Both the position numbers and the translations under genes were made by a program. Shown piece by piece: positions 52,785-61,609 of a stretch of 64,000 bases of DNA. Source of the DNA: Saccharothrix sp. NRRL B-16314. GTDB lineage: Bacteria > Actinomycetota > Actinomycetes > Mycobacteriales > Pseudonocardiaceae. Every line of letters begins with the position of its first letter. Positions within the stretch are counted from its first letter, which is position 1. Under the pieces are notes generated by a model, which made no database searches, was not told where the DNA came from, and saw nothing but the letters and a program-made list of their open reading frames with translations. The stretch is taken from NCBI RefSeq assembly GCF_000716595.1, contig NZ_JNXC01000006.1, forward strand, positions 186,001 through 250,000. Direction: 5' to 3'.

Positions 52785-54234
52785 GGTCGCTCCCTTGCTG
52801 GACGAGGGTGGGGGACAGCAGCGGGTGTTCACGCGCCGGCTGGGCGTCGCGCAGCCACCGGCAGAAGCCCTCGACCACACCCGCGCAGCCACCGCACCCG
52901 GTGGTGGCACGGGTGACGTCGGCGAGGTCGCGCGCGTTGTGCGCGCCCTTGCGCCAGGCGGCGGTCAAGGACTCCTTGGTGACGTTGTTGCAGCGGCACA
53001 CCACCGCTTGGTCGGGCAGGTGTTCGGGGCCGTCGACGACTTCGGCAGCCGTGCGCCCCACCAGGAGCGCGAGCCGGTCCACGGGGAGGGGCGCGTCGGC
53101 GTCGAAGAGCTGGGTGACCGTGCCGACGGACTGGGGGAAGCCGAGCAGGATGGCGCCGACGACGCGCTCGTCCAGCACGACCAGGCGGGCGTACCGGCCG
53201 CGCGCCGGGTCGGCCAGCGTGACCACCTCGGCGTCGTCCGACTCGTGGTTGCCGTCCCCGATGACGGCGAGGTCGACGCCGCGGGCTTTGAGTCGGGCCA
53301 GCGTGCGGGTGGCGGTGTACGGCCGGTGGCCGCCGGTGAGGGATTCGGCCAGCGTCTCGGCCTGGTCCCACGCGGGAGCGATGAGGCCGGGGACCAGTCC
53401 GGCGTGCTCCGCGCAGTCACCGATCGCGTGGATGTTCGGGTCGCTGGTGCGCATCCGGTCGTCCACGACCACACCGCGTCCGACCTGGAGTCCGGCCCGC
53501 CTGGCCAGGTCGGTGTCGGGCACGACGCCCGCGGAGACGACGACCAGGTCCGCGGGCAGCGTGGAGCCGTCGTCCAGGGCGAGCCCGCCGTCGAGGTACG
53601 ACATGGCCGTGCGGCCCGCGTGGACGCGGATGCCCAGGCGGTCCAGGACGGCGGCGAGCGTCCGCCCGGCGGGTGCGTCGAGCTGGCGTTCCATGGCGTG
53701 CGGGCCCATGTGCACGACGTCGACGTCGTGGCCCCGCTCGGTCAGCGCGCGGGCGGCCTCCAGTCCGAGCAGTCCGCCGCCGAGCACGACGACCCGGCGT
53801 GCGGCGGGCAGGTAGCCCTCCAACCTGCGGCAGTCGGCCAGGGTGCGCAGCGCGACCACGTTCCCGGCCGGGTTGCGGTCCTCGTCGACCAGGCCGGGCA
53901 ACGGCGGCACGAAGCACCGCGCGCCGGTGGCCAGCACGAGGTCGTCGTACGGGTGGGCTTCGCCGTCGGAGGTGAGGACCACCCGCCGCACGCGGTCCAC
54001 GTCGTCCACGACGACTCCGGTGCGGACGACGATCCGGTCGTCGCCGTGGTCGGTGAGCCGGGTCGCCTCGGCGGTGAGCTTCCCGGCGATCACCGAGGGC
54101 AGCAGCACCCGGTTGTAGGCCGGTTCCGGTTCCGCGCCGAACACGGTGATCCGCATCCGGGGGTCGCGGGCGCGCAGCAGTTCGGCCACCCGGTGGCCCG
54201 CCGGCCCGTGGCCGACGATGACGACGCGGCTCAC
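52720..54234 (-). CDS. NirB/NasB-like FAD oxidoreductase with [2Fe-2S] domain
   Basis: 504 residues. Two dinucleotide folds (VVIVGHGPAGHRVAELL; VVVLGGGLLGLEAARAL) and IHAIGDCAEH identify the FAD/NAD(P) part. A BFD-like [2Fe-2S] domain with VCRCNNVTKES and TTGCGGC ends the enzyme. It matches the N-terminal half of NirB, without the siroheme reductase domains, and probably feeds electrons to nitrate or nitrite reductase. GTG 54234 overlaps the nitrate reductase stop. About 35 residues after the Fe-S domain look non-conserved and overlap the next gene. Confidence 0.85.
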   Translation of the reverse strand: MSRVVIVGHGPAGHRVAELLRARDPRMRITVFGAEPEPAYNRVLLPSVIAGKLTAEATRLTDHGDDRIVVRTGVVVDDVDRVRRVVLTSDGEAHPYDDLVLATGARCFVPPLPGLVDEDRNPAGNVVALRTLADCRRLEGYLPAARRVVVLGGGLLGLEAARALTERGHDVDVVHMGPHAMERQLDAPAGRTLAAVLDRLGIRVHAGRTAMSYLDGGLALDDGSTLPADLVVVSAGVVPDTDLARRAGLQVGRGVVVDDRMRTSDPNIHAIGDCAEHAGLVPGLIAPAWDQAETLAESLTGGHRPYTATRTLARLKARGVDLAVIGDGNHESDDAEVVTLADPARGRYARLVVLDERVVGAILLGFPQSVGTVTQLFDADAPLPVDRLALLVGRTAAEVVDGPEHLPDQAVVCRCNNVTKESLTAAWRKGAHNARDLADVTRATTGCGGCAGVVEGFCRWLRDAQPAREHPLLSPTLVQQGSDRVRNPGDLRQPVPDVEDRAGR

Positions 54235-56312
54235 CGGTCACCACTGCCGTTGGTCGGCTGGGGCACGCCCAGCGGCTCGACCCGGACCGCGCAGACCTTG
54301 AACTCCGGCATCCGCGACACCGGGTCCAGCGCCGGGTTGGTGATCAGGTTGGCCCGACCGCCGTCGGGGAAGTGGAACGGCAGGAACACCGTGTCGGTGC
54401 GCAGCGACTCCACCGTGCGCGCCCGTGCGACGGTCACCCCGCGCCGGGACACGACCCTGACCAGCTCGCCCTCGACCACCCCGGTGCGGCGGGCGGTCTC
54501 CGGGTGGATCTCCACGAACGCCTCGCCCACCACGTCCAGCAGCTCGGGGACGCGCCGGGTCTGGGTGCCGGTCTGGTAGTGCGCCAGCACCCGTCCGGTG
54601 GTGGCGCGCAACGGGTACGTCCCGTCCGGCAGTTCCGCAGCGTCGCGGTGGGTGACCGGCCGGAATCGGGCCTTGCCGTCGGCGTGGCCGAAGCGGTCCA
54701 GGAACAGCCGCGGCGTCGAGGCGCCGCCCGCCGGGAACGGCCAGTGCGCGGGCTCGTCCAGCTCCTCGGGGTCGATGCCGGAGTAGTCGGCGAGCCCGCC
54801 CGCCGACGCACGCCGCAGCTCGGCGAACACCTCGGCCGGGTGGGCGGGGAAGCGCTCCGCCGGCTGACCCATCCGCGTGGCCAGCGCGCGCAGCACCCAC
54901 AGGTCGTCGCGCACCCCCAGCGGCGGGTCGACCACTCGTCGGCGCCGCAGCACCCGTCCCTCCAGGTTGGTCATGGTCCCGTCCTCCTCGGCCCACTGGG
55001 TCACCGGCAGCACCACGTCCGCCATCCGCGCGGTCTCCGACGGCACGAAGTCCGCCACCACCAACAAGTCCAGCGACGCCAACCGGGCGGTGATCCGCCG
55101 GGCGGCGGGCGCGGACACCACCGGGTTCGCGCCGAACACCAGCAGCGCGCGCGGTCCACCGGGCCGGCCGAGGGAGTCCAGCAGCTCGTAACCGCTGGGC
55201 CCCTCCCCCGGCAGGTCGTCCGCGTCGACGCCCCACACCCCGGCGACGTGCGCGCGCGCCGCCGGGTCGGTGATCTTCCGGTAGCCGGGCAGCTGGTCGG
55301 CCTTCTGGCCGTGCTCCCGACCGCCCTGCCCGTTGCCCTGCCCGGTCAGGCACCCGTAGCCGGAGCCCTCCCGTCCCGGCATGCCCAGCGCCAGCGCCAG
55401 GTTGATGTACGCCGAGACGGTGTCGGTGCCCTTGGCGTGCTGCTCCGCGCCGCGCCCGGTCAGCACGTACCGGCGGCGGGCGGCGGCGAGCAGCCGCACC
55501 GCCGCGTGCTGGTCGGCGACCGGCACTCCGGTGATCCGTTCGACGCGTTCCGGCCACCACTCCGCGGCCCGTTGCCACGCCTCGTCGAACCCGGTCGTGC
55601 GGCGCTCCACGTAGTCGCGGTCAACCAGGCCCTCCGTGACGGCGGCGTGCAGCAGACCCAGCGCCAGCGCCAGGTCCGTGCCCGGCGTCGGCTGGAGGTG
55701 CAGCGCCGCCCGTTCCGCGGTGGCCGACCGCCGCGGGTCCACCACGACCAGGTCCGCCTGGTCCAGGTGCCCCATCAGCGGCGGCATGGTCTCGGCCACG
55801 TTCGCGCCGGCCAGCAGGACGACTTCGGCCGACGCCAGATCGGTCACCGGGAACGGCAGGCCGCGGTCGACGCCGAACGCCGCCGAACCGGCCGCCGCCG
55901 CGGAGGACATGCAGAACCGACCGTTGTAGTCCACTTGGGACGTTCCCAGCGCGACGCGCGCGAACTTCCCCAGCGTGTAGGCCTTCTCGTTGGTGAGCCC
56001 GCCGCCGCCGAACACCGCAACCGCGTCCGGCCCCGACTCGGCGGTGATCCGCCGCAGCCGGGCGACGACGTGCTCCAGCGCGGTGTCCCACGACACCGGC
56101 CGCTGTTCCTCCCCGGTCCGCCGCCGCAGCAGCGGTGTGGTCAGCCGGTCCGGCGCCGTGAGCACCTGCGCGGCCGTCCACCCCTTCGAGCACAACCTTC
56201 CTGCGTTCACCGGGAAGTCGTCGTCCGGCGTCACGAGCACCCCGTCGGGTGACGGCTCGATCCTGGTCCCGCACTGCAAGGCGCAGTACGGGCAGTGCGT
56301 GCGCACCATCAT
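54231..56312 (-). CDS. nasA: Assimilatory nitrate reductase, molybdopterin catalytic subunit
   Basis: 693 residues of the DMSO-reductase superfamily. The N-terminal [4Fe-4S] ligands are C-P-Y-C-x3-C and a later C-S-K-G. RFCMSSAAAAGSAAFG near 140 is the region of the Mo ligand Cys, and GEGSGYGCL-like and GTMTNLEGRV segments bind the cofactor. It reduces nitrate to nitrite in the cytoplasm; no Tat signal is present, as expected for an assimilatory enzyme. GGAG precedes ATG 56312. It follows the transporter gene by a 4-nt overlap. Confidence 0.92.
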   Translation of the reverse strand: MMVRTHCPYCALQCGTRIEPSPDGVLVTPDDDFPVNAGRLCSKGWTAAQVLTAPDRLTTPLLRRRTGEEQRPVSWDTALEHVVARLRRITAESGPDAVAVFGGGGLTNEKAYTLGKFARVALGTSQVDYNGRFCMSSAAAAGSAAFGVDRGLPFPVTDLASAEVVLLAGANVAETMPPLMGHLDQADLVVVDPRRSATAERAALHLQPTPGTDLALALGLLHAAVTEGLVDRDYVERRTTGFDEAWQRAAEWWPERVERITGVPVADQHAAVRLLAAARRRYVLTGRGAEQHAKGTDTVSAYINLALALGMPGREGSGYGCLTGQGNGQGGREHGQKADQLPGYRKITDPAARAHVAGVWGVDADDLPGEGPSGYELLDSLGRPGGPRALLVFGANPVVSAPAARRITARLASLDLLVVADFVPSETARMADVVLPVTQWAEEDGTMTNLEGRVLRRRRVVDPPLGVRDDLWVLRALATRMGQPAERFPAHPAEVFAELRRASAGGLADYSGIDPEELDEPAHWPFPAGGASTPRLFLDRFGHADGKARFRPVTHRDAAELPDGTYPLRATTGRVLAHYQTGTQTRRVPELLDVVGEAFVEIHPETARRTGVVEGELVRVVSRRGVTVARARTVESLRTDTVFLPFHFPDGGRANLITNPALDPVSRMPEFKVCAVRVEPLGVPQPTNGSGDR

Positions 56313-57643
56313 CGACTCCTCACCGCGGTCCGCCCGGCCCGTTCCCGCCGTTCCCCTCGCAGGTACACCACTCGCACGACCGCCACGCACACCAGGTAGA
56401 AGACCAGGAAGAGGGCGAACGCCGGTTCGGCCGAGCCCGCGACGTCGAACGAGAACTTGAACGCCAGGTTGATCGCCACCCCGCCCAGCGCGCCGACCGC
56501 GCCGGCGATGGCGATCACCGCACCGGCGGGCACCGGCGTCCGTCCACTGTGGTCCTGTCGGTGTTCGCCGAACACCTCGGAGATCATCCGGTAGGTGGAG
56601 CCGTTGCCGAAGCCCGCGAGCACGACGAGCGCGGTGGAGGCGACGATGAACGCCGGGAACGAGTCCAGCGCGGTGGCCAGGCACACCAGCGCCGTCCCGA
56701 CCGCCATCGCCGACAGCACCCGCAGCGTGACCCGCGCGCCACCGAACCGGTCGGCCCAGCGTCCTCCGACCGGGCGCGCCAACGACCCCAGCAGCGGACC
56801 GAGGAACGCCAGCGACGCGGCTTGCAACGCGGTGAACGCGAACTGCGCCTGGAGCACCAGGCCGAACGCGAACCCGTAGCCGATGAACGACCCGAACGTG
56901 GTCAGGTAGAGCAGGCACAGCAGCCAGGTGTGCTTGTCCCGCAGCGCCGCCCGCTGCGCCGCGACCTGGGGCTGCAACGTCGGCAGGTTGTCCATCCAGA
57001 GCGCGGCGGCCAGCGCGGCCAGCGCGATCAGCGGCAGGTACAGCGACACCAGGTACACCGGTTGCCGCGCGCCGGCCACCGCCAGCACCGCGAGCCCGGC
57101 CAGCTGGGTGGTCGCCACGCCGAGGTTGCCGCCCCCGGCGTTGACGCCCAGCGCCCACCCCTGCTGGCGCCGGGGGTAGAAGGCGTGGATGTTGCACATC
57201 GAGGAGGCGAACGTGGCGCCGCCGAGCCCGGCCGTGGCCGCCACCAGGAGGAACACCCACAGCGGCGTGCCGGGCAGCCGCACGAACACCGCGGCGAGGA
57301 CAGTCGGGACTAGGAGGAGCAACCCGGCGATCACGGTCCACGTGCGTCCGCCGAACCTGGTCACGAGGTAGCCGTAGGGAAGCCGCAGCAGCGCACCGAC
57401 CAACGTGGGGGTGCTGATGAGCATGAACTTGTCGGACGAGCTGAAGTGGAAGCCGTTGTCCGGCCCGAGGAACAGCACGAGCACCGACCACAGGGTGAAC
57501 ACCGAGAGTCCGATGTGCTCGTTGACGATCGACACCACGAGGTTGCGGCGGGCCACCCGACGTCCGGTGTGCCGCCAGAACCACTCGTTCTCGGGATCCC
57601 AGTCCGCCAGTGCCGACCGAGGCCGGTCCTGCACGTGAGTCAT
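56309..57643 (-). CDS. narK: Nitrate/nitrite MFS transporter
   Basis: 444 residues, about 12 membrane helices. Nitrate-porter signatures are visible: AGLGGATFASSMCNIHAFYP near 150 and AGFGNGSTYRMISEVF near 350, with the Arg of LLRLPYGYLVTRFGGR for substrate binding. ATG 57643 (GGGGGAAAGG upstream) is preferred over an upstream in-frame start. It imports nitrate for the reductase encoded next. It heads the operon with a hairpin region before it. Confidence 0.92.
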   Translation of the reverse strand: MTHVQDRPRSALADWDPENEWFWRHTGRRVARRNLVVSIVNEHIGLSVFTLWSVLVLFLGPDNGFHFSSSDKFMLISTPTLVGALLRLPYGYLVTRFGGRTWTVIAGLLLLVPTVLAAVFVRLPGTPLWVFLLVAATAGLGGATFASSMCNIHAFYPRRQQGWALGVNAGGGNLGVATTQLAGLAVLAVAGARQPVYLVSLYLPLIALAALAAALWMDNLPTLQPQVAAQRAALRDKHTWLLCLLYLTTFGSFIGYGFAFGLVLQAQFAFTALQAASLAFLGPLLGSLARPVGGRWADRFGGARVTLRVLSAMAVGTALVCLATALDSFPAFIVASTALVVLAGFGNGSTYRMISEVFGEHRQDHSGRTPVPAGAVIAIAGAVGALGGVAINLAFKFSFDVAGSAEPAFALFLVFYLVCVAVVRVVYLRGERRERAGRTAVRSR

Positions 57644-57702
57644 CGCGCCTTTCCCCCATCGCAACGCGTCTGGCAGTGCCGGTGACGGCACCGATCGGAG
57701 GA

Positions 57703-57734
57703 GCGGGGCACGGGCCGACCGGCCCGTGCCCCGC
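57703..57734. terminator. Terminator hairpin after the PAS gene
   Basis: A perfect 14-bp stem (57703-57716 with 57721-57734) and 4-nt loop lies 11 nt past the stop of the minus-strand PAS-protein gene. It separates the GAF-ACP-TE-PAS operon from the nitrate operon. Confidence 0.85.
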
Positions 57735-57744
57735 GTCACCTGCG

Positions 57745-58608
57745 TCAGGCAGGCCAGCCGAAGGCGCTGACCTTGTCGCGCTCACGGCCCGGCTGCGGGT
57801 CGTTGAACACGAAGCACCTGGTGTTGCTCACGCTGCCGCCCTCCGCCTGAGCGGTGGAGAAGATCAGGACCGGCTTCGGCGCGCCGTCCTTGGTGACGAA
57901 GTTCGCCCGGAAGTTGATGATCGGGGAGTCCTCGTCCCAGCGGGACAGGAAGTCGTCGAGCAGGCCCTGGTCCTCGTAGATGCGGCGGATGTGCCCGCCG
58001 ACGTACTCCGACGGCGTCGCGCTGTACTCGACCAGGGCGACGTCGGCCGGGTTGGCGTGCATCACGGTGCCGTTGGCGCCGATCAGGTGGATCGCCACCG
58101 GCGCCACCAGGTAGAACTCGCGCAGCAGCGCCTCGGAGGCCGCCGTGGGCGTCAACTTCGGGAGTTCACGCTGGTCGACCGCGCGGATCCACGCGGCGGC
58201 GTCGGACATGGCGTGGTCGTCCGTGCTGGTGTCCGACACCGGCAGCCGCTTCTCCAGCTCCGGCCGACCGACCCAGTGGACCCGCACGCCCTTGCCGTCG
58301 CTGATCCGCACGGCGTTCATCGCGCCCGACCGGTCCTTGCCGTCGACACCGCGGAAGACGACCTGGACGTTCTCGAACCGACCGTCCTTCTCCAGCCGCT
58401 TCAGCAGCTCGGGCACGCCGTCCGTGGAACCCTCGACCCGGATCCGCCCGCCGAGGTCGGAGACCTCGCCGCCCAGGAGGATGGCCAACGCCTTGTTGTG
58501 CAGCGCGACGGCACCCGTGCCGTCGGTCACCGCGATGCCGACCGAGCTGTTCCCGACGACGTCGATCAGCTGCTCGACCGAGGGGAGCTTGTCCTTGTCA
58601 ACAGTCAT
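57745..58608 (-). CDS. Stand-alone tandem PAS-domain protein
   Basis: 287 residues. Residues about 12-115 form one PAS-like domain (VGIAVTDGTGAVALHNKALAIL), and about 160-275 a second, clearer one (FYLVAPVAIHLIGANGTVMHANPADVALV, then YVGGHIRRIYED). There is no kinase, cyclase, DNA-binding or other output domain. ATG 58608 has GGAG 6 nt upstream. It is the last gene of an operon with a GAF protein, an ACP and a type II thioesterase. It could sense a ligand or redox state, or use the PAS fold as a binding scaffold for pathway proteins; both are inference. Confidence 0.8.
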   Translation of the reverse strand: MTVDKDKLPSVEQLIDVVGNSSVGIAVTDGTGAVALHNKALAILLGGEVSDLGGRIRVEGSTDGVPELLKRLEKDGRFENVQVVFRGVDGKDRSGAMNAVRISDGKGVRVHWVGRPELEKRLPVSDTSTDDHAMSDAAAWIRAVDQRELPKLTPTAASEALLREFYLVAPVAIHLIGANGTVMHANPADVALVEYSATPSEYVGGHIRRIYEDQGLLDDFLSRWDEDSPIINFRANFVTKDGAPKPVLIFSTAQAEGGSVSNTRCFVFNDPQPGRERDKVSAFGWPA

Positions 58609-58651
58609 TTCCCACTCCATTTGCTATCCGTTGCGGAACTGTCGATGGCAG

Positions 58652-59425
58652 TCAGAACGTGGTGCGGTGTTGCCGTGCGCGGGTCACGACCCGCTCGATC
58701 GCCTCCGCGACCGACGCCGGATCGGCCCGGTAGTACTCGTGCCCGCCGTCGAAGGCGAACGTCCCCAGAAGCGGACCGCTGGTCCACTGCTTCCACTCCT
58801 CCATCTCCTCAGGCCGGACGAACGCGTCGGAGCGCCCGGCGAGAAGTGCGATCGGCGTGCCGAGCACCAGTCCCGGCATCCGGTACTCCCGCCGCATCCG
58901 CAGGTCCCCCAGCAGCCAGGCGCCCTCGTCGTCGCCTTCGCCGCCCCCGCGCTGCTCACCCCGCAGCGCGGCGAACGCCGTGCTGACCAGGGTTCGCGCC
59001 GGTTTCGCGGGATCTCGTGCGCCGGACACGATCAGACCGGCGACACGACACTCGGTGCCCCCGAACCCGGCGTTCCCCCGCTCGGCGTTCCCCCGCTCGG
59101 CTGGGTCCTCGAACCGGGTGGCGAGCTCGTAGGCGAACAACGCGCCCAGGCTGTGCCCGAACAGGTGGAGCCGCCGTCCCGGCAGCAGCGCGCCGAGATC
59201 GTCGACCCACCGGTCCACCGCGTCCGGAACGGAAGTCGGCGCCACGCGGTGTGCGAGGCGTCCCCGTCCGGGCATTTCGCAGTGCACCGCGGGCAGCGCG
59301 GCGGGCAGGTGGTCGCCGATGCCGAAGTACGGCGACGTGACGCTGCCCGCCGGTGGCAGGAAGACGACGACGTCCTCGGCTTCCTCGGCACTGCCCTGCA
59401 CGACGATGGATCGTCCGGATGTCAT
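58652..59425 (-). CDS. Type II thioesterase
   Basis: 257 residues, alpha/beta hydrolase fold. VVVFLPPAGSVTSPYFG is the N-terminal oxyanion region, LFGHSLGALFAYELA carries the nucleophile Ser, and GGHEYYRADPASV the His. This is the editing thioesterase type that clears wrongly loaded carrier proteins in PKS/NRPS systems. A 15-nt tandem repeat at 59070-59099 gives ERGNAERGNA in a surface loop. It follows the ACP gene in the operon and so probably acts on that carrier. Confidence 0.88.
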   Translation of the reverse strand: MTSGRSIVVQGSAEEAEDVVVFLPPAGSVTSPYFGIGDHLPAALPAVHCEMPGRGRLAHRVAPTSVPDAVDRWVDDLGALLPGRRLHLFGHSLGALFAYELATRFEDPAERGNAERGNAGFGGTECRVAGLIVSGARDPAKPARTLVSTAFAALRGEQRGGGEGDDEGAWLLGDLRMRREYRMPGLVLGTPIALLAGRSDAFVRPEEMEEWKQWTSGPLLGTFAFDGGHEYYRADPASVAEAIERVVTRARQHRTTF

Positions 59426-59583
59426 GGCGAACTCCTGCCCGCGCTGCGGTCGGTTCGGGGCGCGCTCCGATGCCGGCGTTCATCGCCGGTGGTCGCGCCT
59501 GGTTCGGTGATCGCCGTGGACCGGTCGTCCCGAACCCGTCGGGAACGCCTGTCCGCACGGCTTGTCGTGACCGGACCTCGTGG

Positions 59584-59817
59584 TTACCCGACGAGGAAGT
59601 TCGCCTCGATGTCCTTCAACGTGCGGAAGGCGTCGAGGTCGACCTCGTCGGACTGGAGCATCGTGCCGCGCAACTCCTCGATGTAGAGGATCAGCTCCAC
59701 GAACTGGAGCGAGTTGACGATGCGCGTCTCGATGATGTCGGTTTCCTGGTCCAGGTCGGTCAGGTCGGGGTTGCGGTCGAGGATCCAGGAGCGCACGTCC
59801 GTCCAGCTCGCCGCCAT
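59584..59817 (-). CDS. Acyl/aminoacyl carrier protein
   Basis: 77 residues. Carrier features: ILDRNPDLTDLDQETDIIETRIVNSLQFVELIL with Ser of N-S-L-Q as the phosphopantetheine site near residue 36, and a closing helix with FRTLKDIEANFLV. ATG 59817 has AAGGAG 7 nt upstream. It is unlike the two polyketide ACPs at the left of the window (Asn before the Ser, not Asp), so it belongs to a different pathway. It is flanked by a GAF protein and a thioesterase; no adenylation enzyme for it lies in the window. Confidence 0.85.
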   Translation of the reverse strand: MAASWTDVRSWILDRNPDLTDLDQETDIIETRIVNSLQFVELILYIEELRGTMLQSDEVDLDAFRTLKDIEANFLVG

Positions 59818-59866
59818 GGCCACTCCTTGTCTTCGCGTTGGACTGGTTGACACCCGGCACACCGGA

Positions 59867-60439
59867 CTAGCGACCGCCCGCCGCGGTCAGCTGCGTGGCG
59901 AAGGCGGTGAACGCCGCGACCCCGCCCGCCACCTCGGAGATCAGCGCCAGGTCGCTCGCGCTGATCGGTCCCCTCCGGTGCGCTGCGCCACGGACCAGCA
60001 CCAGGTGGCCGCCGGGAACGCCGCGGAAGGCCAGTGACACGGCCACCGCCGAGTCGGCGTCCCACCCGCGCAGCAGTTCCAGGTGCGCGGGATCGGTCCG
60101 CTTGGCCAACCCCTCGTGACTGCTGATCACGAACTGGTTGTCGGTGGTGGCCTTGGCCAACGTGCGCACGCCTTCCAGCGCCGCCGCGAACTGCGCGGGG
60201 CACTGCACTACCGGCTCGTCCTGCGTCGCGGGTGCGTCCAGGGAGATCGCCGAGCCGAGGAAGGGCACGCACACCGCGGCCACCGCGGGAATGACGTCCG
60301 GGATCTCGCGGGTGTCGCGGATGGTGCCGCTGACGTGGGCGAGGAACCCCAGCGACTCCTCCGCGGCCTTCCGCCCCGCGATGTACTTCAGTGCGGTGTT
60401 CCAGTTCTCGACAGGACTTTCCGTGCTGTTTCCGGGCAT
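59867..60439 (-). CDS. Stand-alone GAF-like domain protein
   Basis: 190 residues. An N-terminal helix (ALKYIAGRKAAEESLGFLAHVSGTI) leads into a GAF-type alpha/beta domain (VIPAVAAVCVPFLGSAISL, later DSAVAVSLAFRGVPGGHLVLVRG and a closing helix). GAF domains of SpoIIE-type phosphatases have this pattern, but no phosphatase or other output domain follows. It is the first gene of the operon with ACP, thioesterase and PAS genes. It probably has a sensory or protein-binding role; the ligand is unknown. Confidence 0.75.
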   Translation of the reverse strand: MPGNSTESPVENWNTALKYIAGRKAAEESLGFLAHVSGTIRDTREIPDVIPAVAAVCVPFLGSAISLDAPATQDEPVVQCPAQFAAALEGVRTLAKATTDNQFVISSHEGLAKRTDPAHLELLRGWDADSAVAVSLAFRGVPGGHLVLVRGAAHRRGPISASDLALISEVAGGVAAFTAFATQLTAAGGR

Positions 60440-60811
60440 ACTCGACCCCTCGACTGGTGAGATTGATGCGTGTGTGATCCCGGCGGTATCGCGGCAGCGT
60501 TCGCCACGGTCATCGCGAAAAGGAGAGAACGAGGACCGGAAGGCACGTAATGACAGCTCGCAGCGTGAGCGAAAAGCGGCTTTCCGTGCTTACCCCGTTG
60601 ATTCTTCGGAGTAGATCCCCCAATTTCCCCATCACGAAGCTAACAGCGACACCGAGGCTCCACAAGACCTGTGGCGCAAGTCACATACAGTGATATGGAA
60701 ATGCATCTAGCACGGTGAATCAAGCCCCAGCTACCGCCGATCGGGGTAGCAGCGGCGCGGCCCGCGCGCCGGAAATCAAAAACTGTCGCCGAAGTCTCGG
60801 AATCCGGCCAA
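60440..60811. promoter_or_regulatory. Promoter region of the GAF-ACP-TE-PAS operon
   Basis: 372 nt between the AraC gene and the operon it precedes, both on the minus strand. The part at 60600-60720 is clearly AT-richer than its surroundings. It contains TCAC-ATACA-GTGA, a small inverted repeat near 60684-60696, that may be an operator. No gene is supported here. Confidence 0.5.
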
Positions 60812-61609
60812 CTACGCTTCGTCGGACTCGCGCGCGGACTCCATCGTGGAGGCTCGCATTTGCCGCTGGTAAGCACCCGGCGTGACATGCAGGAACTCCT
60901 TGAACTGGGTGATGAACGAACTCGGCGAGGTGAACCCGCAGCGGTAGGCGGTGTTGTTGACCGACTCGCCGTTGGCCAGGTGGGTCAGTGACGCGACCAG
61001 GCGCATCAGGGTCCGCCACTGCGGGAACGACATCGCCAGTTCGGCCTTGATGAGCCGGCGCAGCGTGCGCTCGCCGATGCCGAGGTCCTGGGCGTGCTCG
61101 GCGAGGCTGCGCCGGTCGTCGGGTGCCTGGACCAGAGCGCTGCTCAGCGCCACCAGCCGTCGGTCCCGCGGCGTCGGCAGGGACAGTGGCCTGGCGTTCT
61201 GGTAGCCGTCGCGCAGCTCGTAGCGCAGCACGCTCTCCAGCGCGGACCGCTGCCTGGCCAGCCGATCCGGCTCGGATAACGCGGCCAGGACGTGCCTGGC
61301 CAGTGGCGTCAGGCCCACCACGACGGGCCGGTCACCCGCCATGGCGGGCATCGGCGGGTAGGCCAGCATGATCGTCGTGACCACGCTGTGGGTGTGCGCT
61401 CGGTGCGCGTGGTCGAGGTTCGCGGGCACCACGATGGCCTGGTCCGGCGCCGCCACGACCCAGGTTCCCGAGGTCGTGGTGACCGCGAGGACACCGGTGT
61501 GCGGCAGCACGATCTGGGCGTGCTCGTGCCGGTGCGGGGTGACCGTTTCATCCGGGCTGAGGACGAACCGTTGGACGACGTCCTGCGCTTGGCCGAATCG
61601 AGGAATCAT
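60812..61609 (-). CDS. AraC-family regulator, second of its subgroup
   Basis: 265 residues. The cupin sensor (TPHRHEHAQIVLPHTGVLAVTT) and AraC helix-turn-helix pair (LAEHAQDLGIGERTLRRLIKAELA; TAYRCGFTSPSSFITQFKEFLH) are complete. It is close to the AraC protein at 51504-52244 in layout and shares MSFPQWRT. It lies between the GAF-ACP-TE-PAS operon (downstream, same strand) and the divergent second SbnA/SbnB pair, so it is the natural candidate to control both. Confidence 0.9.
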   Translation of the reverse strand: MIPRFGQAQDVVQRFVLSPDETVTPHRHEHAQIVLPHTGVLAVTTTSGTWVVAAPDQAIVVPANLDHAHRAHTHSVVTTIMLAYPPMPAMAGDRPVVVGLTPLARHVLAALSEPDRLARQRSALESVLRYELRDGYQNARPLSLPTPRDRRLVALSSALVQAPDDRRSLAEHAQDLGIGERTLRRLIKAELAMSFPQWRTLMRLVASLTHLANGESVNNTAYRCGFTSPSSFITQFKEFLHVTPGAYQRQMRASTMESARESDEA

